A stretch of 64,000 nt of DNA from Oscillatoriales cyanobacterium (lineage in GTDB: Bacteria > Cyanobacteriota > Cyanobacteriia > Cyanobacteriales > Laspinemataceae). A model generated the notes under the pieces. That model did not search any database and was not told where the DNA came from. It saw only the letters and a program-made list of their open reading frames with translations. The position numbers were made by a program, and so were the translations under genes. Below, one piece after another: positions 8,944-17,790 of this stretch. Location of the stretch: the NCBI GenBank assembly GCA_011390955.1, contig JAABRM010000008.1:119011-183010 (forward strand), written 5' to 3'. How positions within the stretch are numbered: position 1 is the stretch's first letter; every line of letters begins with the position of its first letter.

Positions 8944-9408
8944 ATGACTATTCCCAAGAATTATCCCAATGCTCCTGATGTTTCTGCTGAGGACTACCTT
9001 GTAGTCGGTTTAGCGACTTGTTTTGTTAGAGATGATGGGGAAATCCGTGAGGTGAAAGTCATTGAACCAATTCCTTCCGCCGCATTAGAAGCGATTATGA
9101 AGGGAGTTCCGACCTCATATTCTATGGCTTGTGGCACCACTTTGGGCAATTTATTAGACGGTGAAGTGGTAAAAATTCCCGCTGATTTTCCAGGGGATAC
9201 TCAAATTAGTGAGGAGTTCACCACACGGGCGATCGCAGCGGTGCGGACTTATCGACGACGACCGGAAGCCACTGCTTTCATTTCCGTGGGTAGCACTTAT
9301 GATAAATTTAACTATTCTCTGGAACGTAAGCGAGTCCTGAATGCGGAAAATATTGTCAGCACTGAGGATAATGTGAAACAACACGCTTATACTCATCAAG
9401 TGCTTTAA
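8944..9408 (+). CDS. Conserved cyanobacterial protein of unknown function
   Basis: 154 residues, soluble, with no signal peptide or membrane segment. Notable stretches are DVSAEDYLVVGLATCFVRDD at residues 12-31, SYSMACGTTLGNLLDGEVVK in the middle, and NYSLERKRVLN near the C-terminus. I recall close relatives in many cyanobacteria, all hypothetical. The sequence offers no catalytic motif I can name; two Cys (residues 26 and 63) are the only obvious reactive residues. It stands alone between a palindromic element and a 252-bp gap. Confidence 0.7.
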   Translation: MTIPKNYPNAPDVSAEDYLVVGLATCFVRDDGEIREVKVIEPIPSAALEAIMKGVPTSYSMACGTTLGNLLDGEVVKIPADFPGDTQISEEFTTRAIAAVRTYRRRPEATAFISVGSTYDKFNYSLERKRVLNAENIVSTEDNVKQHAYTHQVL

Positions 9409-9660
9409 TTAGCCAGATTATTATGGCATATTTGCTATCAAAAATCATGGCATAAATTGAACTGACTTTTGTTGGTATTTTGTCGGGGTAATTGATGAAT
9501 TAACCCGACAAAATATGGTGATAATGAGGTTTTTAACCGGGGCAATTTCCAGGCTCAACAAAATTTTACTAAGTTTTTCGCGGATCGGAGATGACAGGCG
9601 ATCGCTTCATAGGTAATAATAAGGACTGTCCATCATGGAGTGAGTTAGGTAAAACAGAGC

Positions 9661-10146
9661 GTGAACCAGGATTTAAAGTTTAATGACCGGGAAAAGATAG
9701 AATCGGTGAAAGCCGGGACGATCGCGGCGTTATGTTTATTGGTGGTATTTGCGATCGCCTCTTGGGGAAATCATTGGCTCCTGGCTCAAGCATCAGCAAG
9801 TTTGGTGAGTTTGCCATTGGTCAATTTATCACAAGTGAAAGTGGCGCTTGCTTCTGCCGCAGGAGTTGCCATCAGTGGTTTTCTGTTTGGCATGACCTAC
9901 CGTTATGTGATTCGAGACGATCGCAACCCGCATTTAAAATCTGGGGCAGTGTTGGCGTTTGGATTAGTGCGAGCGATCCCCCAAGTAGAACCCGCCATTT
10001 CCCAACTAATTGGGCATATTCCTAACTTGGCAGAAATTTGGCCATTTGCCCTCATAGGGTTAGAAAGTTTAATCTTATTTGCTGCGGCTAGAATTGTCCT
10101 AGATTGGGCGATCGCTCACAAGTGGGTGAAACCTTTTAACTCATAA
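9661..10146 (+). CDS. Conserved membrane protein of unknown function
   Basis: 161 residues beginning with GTG at 9661. Three to four hydrophobic segments are visible: about 18-40, 55-80 (VALASAAGVAISGFLFGMTY), 95-115 and 125-150. After the second segment comes the polar loop RYVIRDDRNPHLKSG, probably cytoplasmic. Similar proteins occur in cyanobacteria without assigned function. The 3' end runs into the 13-bp tandem repeat that separates it from the convergent SDR gene. Confidence 0.65.
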   Translation: MNQDLKFNDREKIESVKAGTIAALCLLVVFAIASWGNHWLLAQASASLVSLPLVNLSQVKVALASAAGVAISGFLFGMTYRYVIRDDRNPHLKSGAVLAFGLVRAIPQVEPAISQLIGHIPNLAEIWPFALIGLESLILFAAARIVLDWAIAHKWVKPFNS

Positions 10147-10150
10147 ATTT

Positions 10151-10254
10151 GCCGAATTTTACCGCGAAATTTTACCGCCAAATTTTACCGCCAAATTTTA
10201 CCGCCAAATTTTACCGCCAAATTTTACCGCCAAATTTTACCGCCAAATTTTACA
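10151..10254. repeat. 13-bp tandem repeat, eight units
   Basis: Eight units of GCCAAATTTTACC (the first two diverged) fill the gap between two convergent genes. The last unit contains the stop codon of the minus-strand SDR gene (10250-10252). Confidence 0.95.
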
Positions 10255-10927
10255 CATTAAATACCTCAAATTCTTGAGGAACAAACTGCATATTTTGGTC
10301 AATGGCTGACAAAACTTTATTATTTGCCGTATCAGAGCGCAAACAGGCACAGACTAACTGGGCAACATCGGCGCGGTGAATCATCCCACAAACTTGAGGA
10401 TTTTCGGTTAAAACTGCGTTCCCGGTTGGGGGTTCAGATTTTAACCCACCGGGACGAATAATCGTATAAGTCAGCCCGCTATTGATTAAATACGCTTCGG
10501 CTTTTTCTTTTTCAATTAAAACTTTTTCCAGGGTGGCTAAAGCTTGAGGGGATAAAGCCCCTTTACTATTTCCGGTGCCAATGGAAGACACCAGAATAAA
10601 TTTTTTGACCCCAGCGTTTACCGCAGCATCAATTAAATTTTTATTCCCCAGATAATCGGGTCTTTCCCCTTGCTGGGGCAAACCACCAATGGTGGAGATC
10701 GCAGCGGCGATAGCTTTTCCTTGCATGGCTTGGGTCAAGGAAGCGGGATCCAGGGCATCAGCGATCGCCACCTGAATGCCCATTGCTTCTAATTCGGCTT
10801 GGGTATCCGGCGATCGCAGTAGGGCCACCACAGGTTTTTGTTCTTTGCTCAGGCATTGAGCCACTTCTCGACCGACTCCGCGAGAAGCCCCCGCCAAAAA
10901 AATTACAGTTGATTCTTGAGTATCCAC
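10250..10927 (-). CDS. Atypical SDR-family NAD(P)-binding oxidoreductase
   Basis: 225 residues. The N-terminal Rossmann motif is AGASRGVGREVA (residues 12-23), followed by the LLRSP and IADALDP elements seen in atypical SDRs that bind NAD(P)H. The middle has KFILVSSIG and the C-terminal half has YTIIRPGGLKSEP and MIHRADVAQ, all typical of SDR_a5/Ycf39-like and YwnB-like proteins. The classical YxxxK pair is not evident, so it may be a reductase with a different mechanism or a binding protein. A small 2Fe-2S ferredoxin gene lies 58 bp upstream on the same strand and could be an electron partner (inference). Confidence 0.82.
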   Translation of the reverse strand: MDTQESTVIFLAGASRGVGREVAQCLSKEQKPVVALLRSPDTQAELEAMGIQVAIADALDPASLTQAMQGKAIAAAISTIGGLPQQGERPDYLGNKNLIDAAVNAGVKKFILVSSIGTGNSKGALSPQALATLEKVLIEKEKAEAYLINSGLTYTIIRPGGLKSEPPTGNAVLTENPQVCGMIHRADVAQLVCACLRSDTANNKVLSAIDQNMQFVPQEFEVFNV

Positions 10928-10985
10928 GGTTAGTTAGCGAACGTTATTTTTTCATAATTTACCAGTTATCTGATTCATTTACCTC

Positions 10986-11225
10986 TTACCAGGCTGAATC
11001 CACATAAAGATTAATGGTCATAGTTTCTTTCCCTGGTGGCACCGCACTAATACAAGCACAAATTGTCTCACCGTCATCGACCTCCACTTCACAAGCATGA
11101 CAAGACCCCATCAAACAGCCCGTCGGAATATCTACTCCCGCCCGTTTCGCTACTTCTAGCAGGGGTTCGCCGACTTCAGCATCGACGGTAATCTCATCCG
11201 GTAAAAAGTTAATTTTTACACTCAT
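10986..11225 (-). CDS. Short plant-type 2Fe-2S ferredoxin
   Basis: 79 residues, shorter than the photosynthetic ferredoxin of about 97. Cluster ligands are in CLMGSCHAC (CX4CX2C) at about residues 37-45, and the fourth Cys is in ETICACISAVPPG. The ATG at 11225 gives the usual MSVKINFLPDE start; an upstream TTG at 11237 would add only four residues and is less likely. Such short ferredoxins transfer electrons to soluble reductases. It is followed on the same strand by the SDR-like gene. Confidence 0.85.
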   Translation of the reverse strand: MSVKINFLPDEITVDAEVGEPLLEVAKRAGVDIPTGCLMGSCHACEVEVDDGETICACISAVPPGKETMTINLYVDSAW

Positions 11226-11466
11226 AATTGTTAACAACTCATTCTATGAAATCAAACAAAGAAACTAATTTAACCAAATTAACCACAAATAAATTGAGCC
11301 AACCCATTCAGGACGAAAACTTAAGCTCGTTCCTTTCGCTCACGGCTAATCTGTTCTGAAATTAAGTAATATTCGGGGGAATATTCAGGATAATTTTCAG
11401 CAAGAATTGAAAGAAACACTTTTTCAAAATTAACCGCGACAAATTACAGATTTATCTTTAGTATAA

Positions 11467-12945
11467 TCACGATTCCAGAAAATCTAAAATCACGGTGATA
11501 TTTAGATTTGACTCAATGATATCTGCCAAATTATTAAACAAAGTTTCCCGGTGTTCTCGATAATTCGGAATCCCCGTGGGCAGAGTTGGCAGACCTCTGG
11601 GATAGCGGAGCCGATTTAACCAAGCTCGTCGCCAAGGACTATTGTCAAAAATGCCGTGCAGATAGGTTCCCCAGACAGATTCATCCAAATTCATCACCCC
11701 TAAACTGGCATCATCAAAAAGCTGATGGGTGGCTTCAGGATTGGTAACTTTACTCCGCCCATGATGAATTTCATACCCCATAATTGGCAAGCCTGTTTGC
11801 GGATAATTGGAGACAACTTGGCGTTGGCGAGAGACTTTATGGTAGGTGAGAAATGTTCTTACTGGTAATAAGTTTAAACCGTCAAATCGGCCTGCTTGTC
11901 CTTCAATGCCTTCGGTGTCGGCGACTAATTCTCCCAGCATTTGAAATCCGCCACAAATTCCCAAAACTGTTCCTCCGGTGGCTACATATTGTTGAATTTC
12001 TTCCGCCATACCGCTTTTTTGTAAGGCTAATAAATCGGGAATGGTGGTTTTTGAACCGGGAATAATCACCGCATCTGGATGACCTAAAGGTTGACCGGGC
12101 TGAATATATTTAACTTTAACGGTAGGTTCCGCTTCTAAGGGGTCAAAATCGGTAAAGTTGGAAATTCTGGGCAGCAAAATCACCGCAATTGTGAGGTCGG
12201 TATGGTTTTTTTCTTCCCTTCGTTCTAATAAACTTAAGGAGTCTTCGGCGGGGAAAAAGTCATTCAGCCAAGGAATGACCCCTAATACGGGAATGCCGGT
12301 GTATTCTTCTAACCAATCAATGCCCGATTGTAATAGCGATCGCTGTCCCCGAAATTTATTAATCACCACCCCTTTAATCAGTTGCCGTTCTTCCGGTTCC
12401 AATAGTTGCAAAGTCCCAACCACATGGGCAAACGAACCGCCGCGATCGATATCAACTACCAAAATTGTGGGGGCATTTAAATAAGTGGCAATCCGCATAT
12501 TAGTTAAATCGCGGTGTTTGAGGTTAATCTCCGCCGGACTGCCAGCCCCTTCACAGACGAGCACATCAAAGTTGTTGCTCAAGACTTTCAGGGAGTCTTT
12601 GATCGCTTCCCACCCTGGATTAAAAAATTTTTCATAATATTCGCTGGCCCCAACAGTGCCAACGGGTTTGCCATTAAGAATGACCTGGGAGGTCATGTCA
12701 CCCTGGGGCTTTAATAAAATTGGGTTCATTTGTACCGCTGGGGTGACTCCGGCAGCCCAAGCTTGTACCGCTTGGGCATAGCCAATTTCGCCCCCGGTGG
12801 GAGTGACATAAGAGTTGAGGGCCATGTTTTGCCCTTTAAACGGACTGACTCGCCAACCTCGTCGGGAAAAAACCCGACAAAGCCCCGTGGCAAGCATGGA
12901 TTTTCCCGCGTGGGAAGTGGTTCCGACTACTAAGATTGCTTTCAT
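11467..12945 (-). CDS. cobQ: Cobyric acid synthase
   Basis: 492 residues, the normal length. The enzyme amidates four carboxylates of adenosyl-cobyrinic diamide using ATP and glutamine in cobalamin (here probably pseudocobalamin) synthesis. The N-terminal P-loop-like VGTTSHAGKS and FKGQNMALNS identify the synthetase part. The C-terminal type 1 glutamine amidotransferase-like domain has the nucleophile Cys in GICGGFQMLG (about residue 335) and the His in GTYLHGIFDN (about 435). No cobalamin riboswitch is visible in the 71-bp upstream gap, so it is probably read from further upstream or unregulated by one. Confidence 0.95.
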   Translation of the reverse strand: MKAILVVGTTSHAGKSMLATGLCRVFSRRGWRVSPFKGQNMALNSYVTPTGGEIGYAQAVQAWAAGVTPAVQMNPILLKPQGDMTSQVILNGKPVGTVGASEYYEKFFNPGWEAIKDSLKVLSNNFDVLVCEGAGSPAEINLKHRDLTNMRIATYLNAPTILVVDIDRGGSFAHVVGTLQLLEPEERQLIKGVVINKFRGQRSLLQSGIDWLEEYTGIPVLGVIPWLNDFFPAEDSLSLLERREEKNHTDLTIAVILLPRISNFTDFDPLEAEPTVKVKYIQPGQPLGHPDAVIIPGSKTTIPDLLALQKSGMAEEIQQYVATGGTVLGICGGFQMLGELVADTEGIEGQAGRFDGLNLLPVRTFLTYHKVSRQRQVVSNYPQTGLPIMGYEIHHGRSKVTNPEATHQLFDDASLGVMNLDESVWGTYLHGIFDNSPWRRAWLNRLRYPRGLPTLPTGIPNYREHRETLFNNLADIIESNLNITVILDFLES

Positions 12946-13016
12946 TAATAATTGATCGAGTCTAAAAAATAACTAGGCGCCAATCCCGGAAATGCTTGAG
13001 GAATTACCGTTCGGGG

Positions 13017-13424
13017 TTATACCGGCAGTGTCAACCAACGATTTACGGCATTTTTCACGCGATCGCACCCGGTCACAGGGGGCAAAGTACCCGCTTGTTG
13101 CCATTTTTCCACCAGTTGACGCCCCAAGGGAGTTAAGCGAAAACTATCGGTGATTCCCTGACCATCGACTTCACGGCGAAGTAAACCCACTTGGATTAGC
13201 CATAGTAGATGATTTTCCGCCATGATTTCAGAAATGGGCGACTGTGTATATCCATTTTTTACCCCAACTTCATCAGCGATCGCTTTTAACTCCACCCTAG
13301 TGGTTTGCATGGTTGCCAGCAACTTCAGTTGAAACGGGGAACAACGGATCGCCCGTTCAGCCCGTTCCATCGTCTGAACCGAATAAGAAATCGTTTGGTT
13401 TTGCTTTGATTCAACAGCAGTCAT
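13017..13424 (-). CDS. Npun_F0494-like cyanobacterial protein
   Basis: About 135 residues from the ATG at 13424, which has GGGAAAG a few bases upstream; an upstream ATG at 13499 in the same frame would add 25 residues. The protein is helical with a winged-helix feel: RAERAIRCSPFQLKLLATM, then NHLLWLIQVGLLRREVDGQG and FRLTPLGRQLVEKW. The last part resembles the recognition wing of transcription regulators. I recognise it as the family annotated Npun_F0494 in cyanobacteria; no function is established. It shares its strand with cobQ (71-bp gap) and the decarboxylase. Confidence 0.6.
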   Translation of the reverse strand: MTAVESKQNQTISYSVQTMERAERAIRCSPFQLKLLATMQTTRVELKAIADEVGVKNGYTQSPISEIMAENHLLWLIQVGLLRREVDGQGITDSFRLTPLGRQLVEKWQQAGTLPPVTGCDRVKNAVNRWLTLPV

Positions 13425-13522
13425 TTCACTTTCCCAGGGTTTGAAGGTCATTAATATCTCAAATATTGATATCTCAATGGTGACATAGCCGGGAAGCAAT
13501 TAGCTAAATTCTTAAATTTAAT

Positions 13523-13584
13523 GTTGTTGGTTATTTGTTGTTGGTTATTTGTTGTTGGTTATTTGTTGTTGGTTATTTGTTATT
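13523..13584. repeat. 14-bp (2x7) tandem repeat entering a gene 3' end
   Basis: About four units of TTGTTGGTTATTTG. The array extends across the stop codon of the decarboxylase gene at 13545 and supplies its last dozen codons. Confidence 0.9.
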
Positions 13585-15023
13585 TCTGCCGCTGCCTGAA
13601 TCAACTGCCAAGCTTTCTGCACATGGTTGCTATTAGTTTGCGCCTGACCAATGGACATTCGCAAAGTAAATCGATCGCCTAACTTGGTATGACTGAGATA
13701 AATTTCCCCGGATTGATTCAGTTTTTCCAGAATCTTCTGATTCACCGCATCTCCCCCTTGATGACGAAAACAAACCAAATTCAAGGGCACCGGCGCCGCG
13801 AGTTCAAACCGGGAATCATCCTGTACCCACTGGGCAAATTCTTGGGCAAGTCCGATGTGTTTGCGGACATAAAATTGCAATCCTTCGATGCCATAATGCC
13901 GAATCACAAACCAAAGTTTTAGGGAGCGAAATCTGCGACCTAAAGGAATATGCCAATCCCGATAATCAAACACCGCCCCAGATGCCGTAGCCTGATTTTT
14001 CAAATATTCTGGTAAAATGCTCAAAGTGCGGATTAAAATACTCCGATCTGCCACATAAAAACAGTCGCAATCAAAGTTAACCAACATCCATTTATGGGGA
14101 TTAAAGCAATAGCTATCAGCCAACTCTAAACCATCATGGATAAATCGATATTCTGGACAGAGGGCGGCAGTGCCACTCATGGCCGCATCGATATGCAACC
14201 ACAGCCCATATTTTTGGCAAATTTCCCCGATTTTCCGCACCGGATCGATCGCCTGGGAAGAAGTTGTGCCAATAGTGGCTGTGACAAAACAAGGGGTTAG
14301 TCCGGCTTGAATATCGGCTTCGATTTGTTCCGCTAAAATATCCGCTTGCATGGCATAATTTTCGTCCACGGGAATTAAGCGTAAATTTTCTACTCCTAAC
14401 CCGGCAATTTTCACCGCTTTCTCTACGGATGAATGAGCTTGAGTTGAAGTATAGGCAATCAGTTTATGTGCTGAATTTTGCTCTAAACCTTGGCGGTTAC
14501 TATCAAAATCTGTTGCCCTTTCTCGTGCGGCCAATAATGCACATAAAGTCGCACTGGAGGCGGTATCTTGAATCACTCCGCCACCGCTACTTGAGGATTT
14601 AAATTGTGGCGGCAAATCCAGCATTTCTACCAACCAGTCAAGCATCAGGGTTTCCAATTCGGTGCAAGCGGGACTGGTTGCCCACAGCATTCCCTGCACC
14701 CCTAGTCCAGCGGACAATAGTTCTGCCAAAATTGACGGGCCAGAGTTGTTGGATGGGAAAAAGGCGAAAAAGTTGGGGGACTGCCAGTGAGTTAGTCCGG
14801 GGATGATGATCTGTTGTACATCTTGCAAAATTTGCGCGAATGATTCCCCGGTTTCTGGGGGGTGGGGCGGCAGTTGGGCGCGAATTTCACCCGGAGAAAC
14901 TTGAGATAATACCGGGAATTTCTCAACATTTTGCTGATATTCCGCGATCGCATCCACCACCGCATATCCCCAACGGCGGAACTCCTCTGGACTCAAATGA
15001 TAGCTGTTTTGTTCTTCGAGCAT
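13545..15023 (-). CDS. PLP-dependent group II (aromatic-type) amino acid decarboxylase
   Basis: 492 residues. It belongs to the group II PLP decarboxylase family (DOPA, tryptophan, tyrosine or glutamate decarboxylases). Evidence: FFPSNNSGPSILAELLSAGL near residue 90, SSSSGGGVIQDTASSAT at about 143, HIDAAMSGTAALCPEYR near 270, and the PLP lysine in SYCFNPHKWMLVNFDCDC at about 305. The pattern after the lysine (VNFDCDCFYV) is typical of aromatic L-amino acid decarboxylases, but the exact substrate cannot be read. The last residues (ITNNQQQITNNK) are encoded by the 14-bp repeat and are probably a tail gained by repeat spread. A start at 15023 fits the family N-terminus. Confidence 0.88.
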   Translation of the reverse strand: MLEEQNSYHLSPEEFRRWGYAVVDAIAEYQQNVEKFPVLSQVSPGEIRAQLPPHPPETGESFAQILQDVQQIIIPGLTHWQSPNFFAFFPSNNSGPSILAELLSAGLGVQGMLWATSPACTELETLMLDWLVEMLDLPPQFKSSSSGGGVIQDTASSATLCALLAARERATDFDSNRQGLEQNSAHKLIAYTSTQAHSSVEKAVKIAGLGVENLRLIPVDENYAMQADILAEQIEADIQAGLTPCFVTATIGTTSSQAIDPVRKIGEICQKYGLWLHIDAAMSGTAALCPEYRFIHDGLELADSYCFNPHKWMLVNFDCDCFYVADRSILIRTLSILPEYLKNQATASGAVFDYRDWHIPLGRRFRSLKLWFVIRHYGIEGLQFYVRKHIGLAQEFAQWVQDDSRFELAAPVPLNLVCFRHQGGDAVNQKILEKLNQSGEIYLSHTKLGDRFTLRMSIGQAQTNSNHVQKAWQLIQAAAEITNNQQQITNNK

Positions 15024-15344
15024 TCCCTGTATTCACTCCTCCCACAGCAGCGGTTTTTTCCACATCACCGCTAGGATAATTTTTTGACAATCCGGCTATG
15101 ACAATATAGCCCGGATTTTTGATTATCATTATTTTACCAGTGAATTGCCATATTACAGGTTTATTAAAAAAATCTATAATTTTTCCGGGATGTAATCCCC
15201 AGAAGCGAAGAAATCAGCTAAAATAATTACAGCAGGAATTACCGCAGGAATAGAAAAAGATAAAAAAATTGTCTTCGATGGTTCCCCTGATGACTTTCCT
15301 GATTAATTCCCCGAACGATTCCCCGATAAATTCCCCGATGAAAT

Positions 15345-16121
15345 ATGAACAGACGAATTAAAACCATCGCCCTGGGAATTAGCTTGATGCTTTGCTTAAT
15401 TTTCCTAGCGGATATGCGGCATTTTTCTATTGCTAGAGAAAACCTGTCCTCCCCGGAGCGGAACCCAGCCATCGTCAGCGCGATCGCGCATCAATTAACC
15501 GTGCGATTGATCGGCGATTATACAGCGGGTTCTGGGGCGATCGTTGGTCATCAAGGTTCAACCTATCAGGTCTTAACCTGCGATCATGTGATTGCCTTAG
15601 ATCCCAGGGCAGTTTTTCAAGTGCTCACCTTCGATGGGGCCGCGCATTCAGGGGTGAGAAGCGATCGCTTTAATTTTGGGGATTTAGATTTAGCCGTGGT
15701 TGAATTTACCAGCGATCGAACCTATCCCGTCGCCACTTTTTCTCCTGACCAAAACTTATCCTTAATGGAGCCGATTTATGTGGCTGGTTTTCCCAATTCC
15801 CAAAAAAAATTAGATAAATTAGAAAGTACCGTAGACTTAGGAATTCAGCCTTATTTTCTCAGCAGTGGAGTAATTGCATTGCTACTGAATCAACCCCTAG
15901 AACAAGGATATCAAATCGGCATTACTAATGAAGTGTATATCGGCATGAGTGGCGGGCCGGTTTTTAATCAAGAAGGGAAAATAATGGGGATTATTGGTAG
16001 GACTAAATATGCCTTTGGGGGGGTTGATGCTTATCGATTTGCTGATGGGAGTGAACCATCTCCAAGACTTTTTGAACAAATGCGATCGGCAAGTTGGGCA
16101 ATTCCAATTAAAAAAATTTAG
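15345..16121 (+). CDS. Trypsin-like serine protease (first of three)
   Basis: 258 residues. An N-terminal hydrophobic segment (about residues 7-22) gives a signal peptide or anchor. The S1 chymotrypsin-like triad is visible: His81 in TCDHVI, Asp in GDLDLAVVEF (113-115), and Ser202 in GMSGGPVF. The protease would act outside the cytoplasmic membrane. It lacks the long Asn/Ser-rich insert and C-terminal tail of the next two paralogues. Its stop codon abuts a heptamer array that separates it from the second protease. Confidence 0.85.
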   Translation: MNRRIKTIALGISLMLCLIFLADMRHFSIARENLSSPERNPAIVSAIAHQLTVRLIGDYTAGSGAIVGHQGSTYQVLTCDHVIALDPRAVFQVLTFDGAAHSGVRSDRFNFGDLDLAVVEFTSDRTYPVATFSPDQNLSLMEPIYVAGFPNSQKKLDKLESTVDLGIQPYFLSSGVIALLLNQPLEQGYQIGITNEVYIGMSGGPVFNQEGKIMGIIGRTKYAFGGVDAYRFADGSEPSPRLFEQMRSASWAIPIKKI

Positions 16122-16278
16122 TTGTTGGTTGTTGGTTGTTGGTTGTTGGTTGTTGGTTGTTGGTTGGGGTGTAATTGATAATTGATAATTGATAATTGAT
16201 AATTGATAATTGTTAATTCTGTTTAATTGTCAATTATCAATTGTTAATTGTTAATTATTCCCTACACCCTACACCCTG
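16121..16278. repeat. Composite heptamer repeat between protease genes
   Basis: Modules in order: five TTGTTGG heptamers starting at the stop codon, about five ATTGATA heptamers, a CTGTTTAATTGTCAATT link, TTGTTAA units and CCCTACA units. The module order matches the cluster at 6046-6200. Confidence 0.85.
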
Positions 16279-16337
16279 TTGTTATTGCTTATTGGCTCTT
16301 CCGACCATCAGATTTTATGAGAAAAAAAGGAGGTTTT

Positions 16338-17711
16338 ATGACTCATGCAGATAAAAGAGAAATAGATAAAATCAAGTGGCTGCAAAAACTTGGCACTATT
16401 TCTCTAGTGATAATTACTTTGGGGAGTTTGGGGGCTGATGCGATGCCCAAAAAACTCAATCAGGCGGAAATTAATTCTTTGGCGAAGCAAACCACGGTTT
16501 TAATTGCCCCACAACTGAAATCCCAAGAATTAGAAGATTTATTAGCCAAAAAACCGGGTAAAACTTGGACTTTTGGATCGGGAGTTATTGTGGCGAAAGA
16601 AGGGCAAACTTATTATGTTTTGACCGTAGCCCATAATTTTGCCCAAGAACAGGTTGAACAAAATTTGCCTTATGGAATTTTGACGAGCGATCGCCAAGTT
16701 CATGTGGTGCAGTCGATTAACGATGGACAGAATTGCACAAATAATTTTCAGGTGGATAATCGATTAGGAACCACCGCGCTGTTAAGATTTGGTTGTTATC
16801 AAAGCAAACGAAAAGTGAATGGGTATGATTTAGCCATTGTGACTTTTGAAAGTTCGCTAAACTATGCGATCGCACCAATTGGGGCAACCAAAGAACTCAC
16901 CACTGGAGAATTATTGTATGTTTCCGGTTGGCCAAATATTGAAGTAGAAGCGAAATTAAATAATGATGGCAGTCCGCAATTAGATGCCCAAGGGCGAATT
17001 ATTTGTCAAGACCCTTCACCCCGACGGCAAAGACAACTTACCTGGGGGCCTTTGCAAGCTTTAATATCCGCTTCCTCAGCCCAAAATGGCTATAGTCTCT
17101 ATTATATCGATCGCACTCGACCGGGAATGAGTGGCGGCCCAGTTTTTAACGAGTTTGGTCAAGTGGTGGGCATTCATGGACGGGGTTCTGAAAATAAACT
17201 CGTATGCGGTCAAGTTTATCAACCACCAACTAAGCAAAGGTCAAACTCTGGGATGAGTAAAAATGATGACATTTTTGCTCCCGATGGCAATTGGGATAAC
17301 CCCAATCCAGACAACTCAGAAAATGATAGTTCCCCAGATGCCAATCAACAAAATTCTACCCCAAATAATCAGGGCGATCGCCCTAATTCTCAGGAGTCCA
17401 ACCCGCCCACAAATCCGGCTAACTCTAATAATCTCCAAGCTTTCTATAGTAGCGCACAAAACATCGACTATGCTCGTCAGCTAATTTCCCAAGCTGGAGT
17501 CACCCTTTCTTTGAATTTAGCATCCCCTTCCCTTGAATTCATTCAGGCCGGAATTAGCGAAATTCCCCTTAATAGTAGCACTCTAGAAAGGGAGGGCAGT
17601 TTTGAAGATCCCAATGATGTGATTGACAACATTTACAAAACCTTCTCATTTGATATTGAAAATATGCTGAGAGATAAGCCTTCAGATGGCGGCGGCATAT
17701 TACTGGATTGA
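16338..17711 (+). CDS. Trypsin-like serine protease (second of three)
   Basis: 457 residues from the ATG at 16338, chosen because AAGGAGG sits 5 nt upstream; longer forms would read into the repeat. After a hydrophobic segment (about 20-37), the S1 domain shows His99 in VAHNF, Asp in GYDLAIVTF, and Ser265 in GMSGGPVF. A highly polar Asn/Ser/Pro-rich stretch (about 300-370) follows. The C-terminal conserved module ends FEDPNDVIDNIYKTFSF, then MLRDKPSDGGGILLD, shared with the third paralogue. Probably exported; natural substrate unknown. Confidence 0.85.
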   Translation: MTHADKREIDKIKWLQKLGTISLVIITLGSLGADAMPKKLNQAEINSLAKQTTVLIAPQLKSQELEDLLAKKPGKTWTFGSGVIVAKEGQTYYVLTVAHNFAQEQVEQNLPYGILTSDRQVHVVQSINDGQNCTNNFQVDNRLGTTALLRFGCYQSKRKVNGYDLAIVTFESSLNYAIAPIGATKELTTGELLYVSGWPNIEVEAKLNNDGSPQLDAQGRIICQDPSPRRQRQLTWGPLQALISASSAQNGYSLYYIDRTRPGMSGGPVFNEFGQVVGIHGRGSENKLVCGQVYQPPTKQRSNSGMSKNDDIFAPDGNWDNPNPDNSENDSSPDANQQNSTPNNQGDRPNSQESNPPTNPANSNNLQAFYSSAQNIDYARQLISQAGVTLSLNLASPSLEFIQAGISEIPLNSSTLEREGSFEDPNDVIDNIYKTFSFDIENMLRDKPSDGGGILLD

Positions 17712-17790
17712 TTCGGTTATAATCAATCTCATTGGTTATTTTTTGAAACCATAGCCAAAACAATCGCAATTTATGACTCATTAAACGCCT

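Noticed and set aside
11238..11466. Cobalamin riboswitch near cobQ
   Set aside because: The region is downstream of cobQ on the minus strand, and no B12-box-like sequence was seen upstream of its start either.
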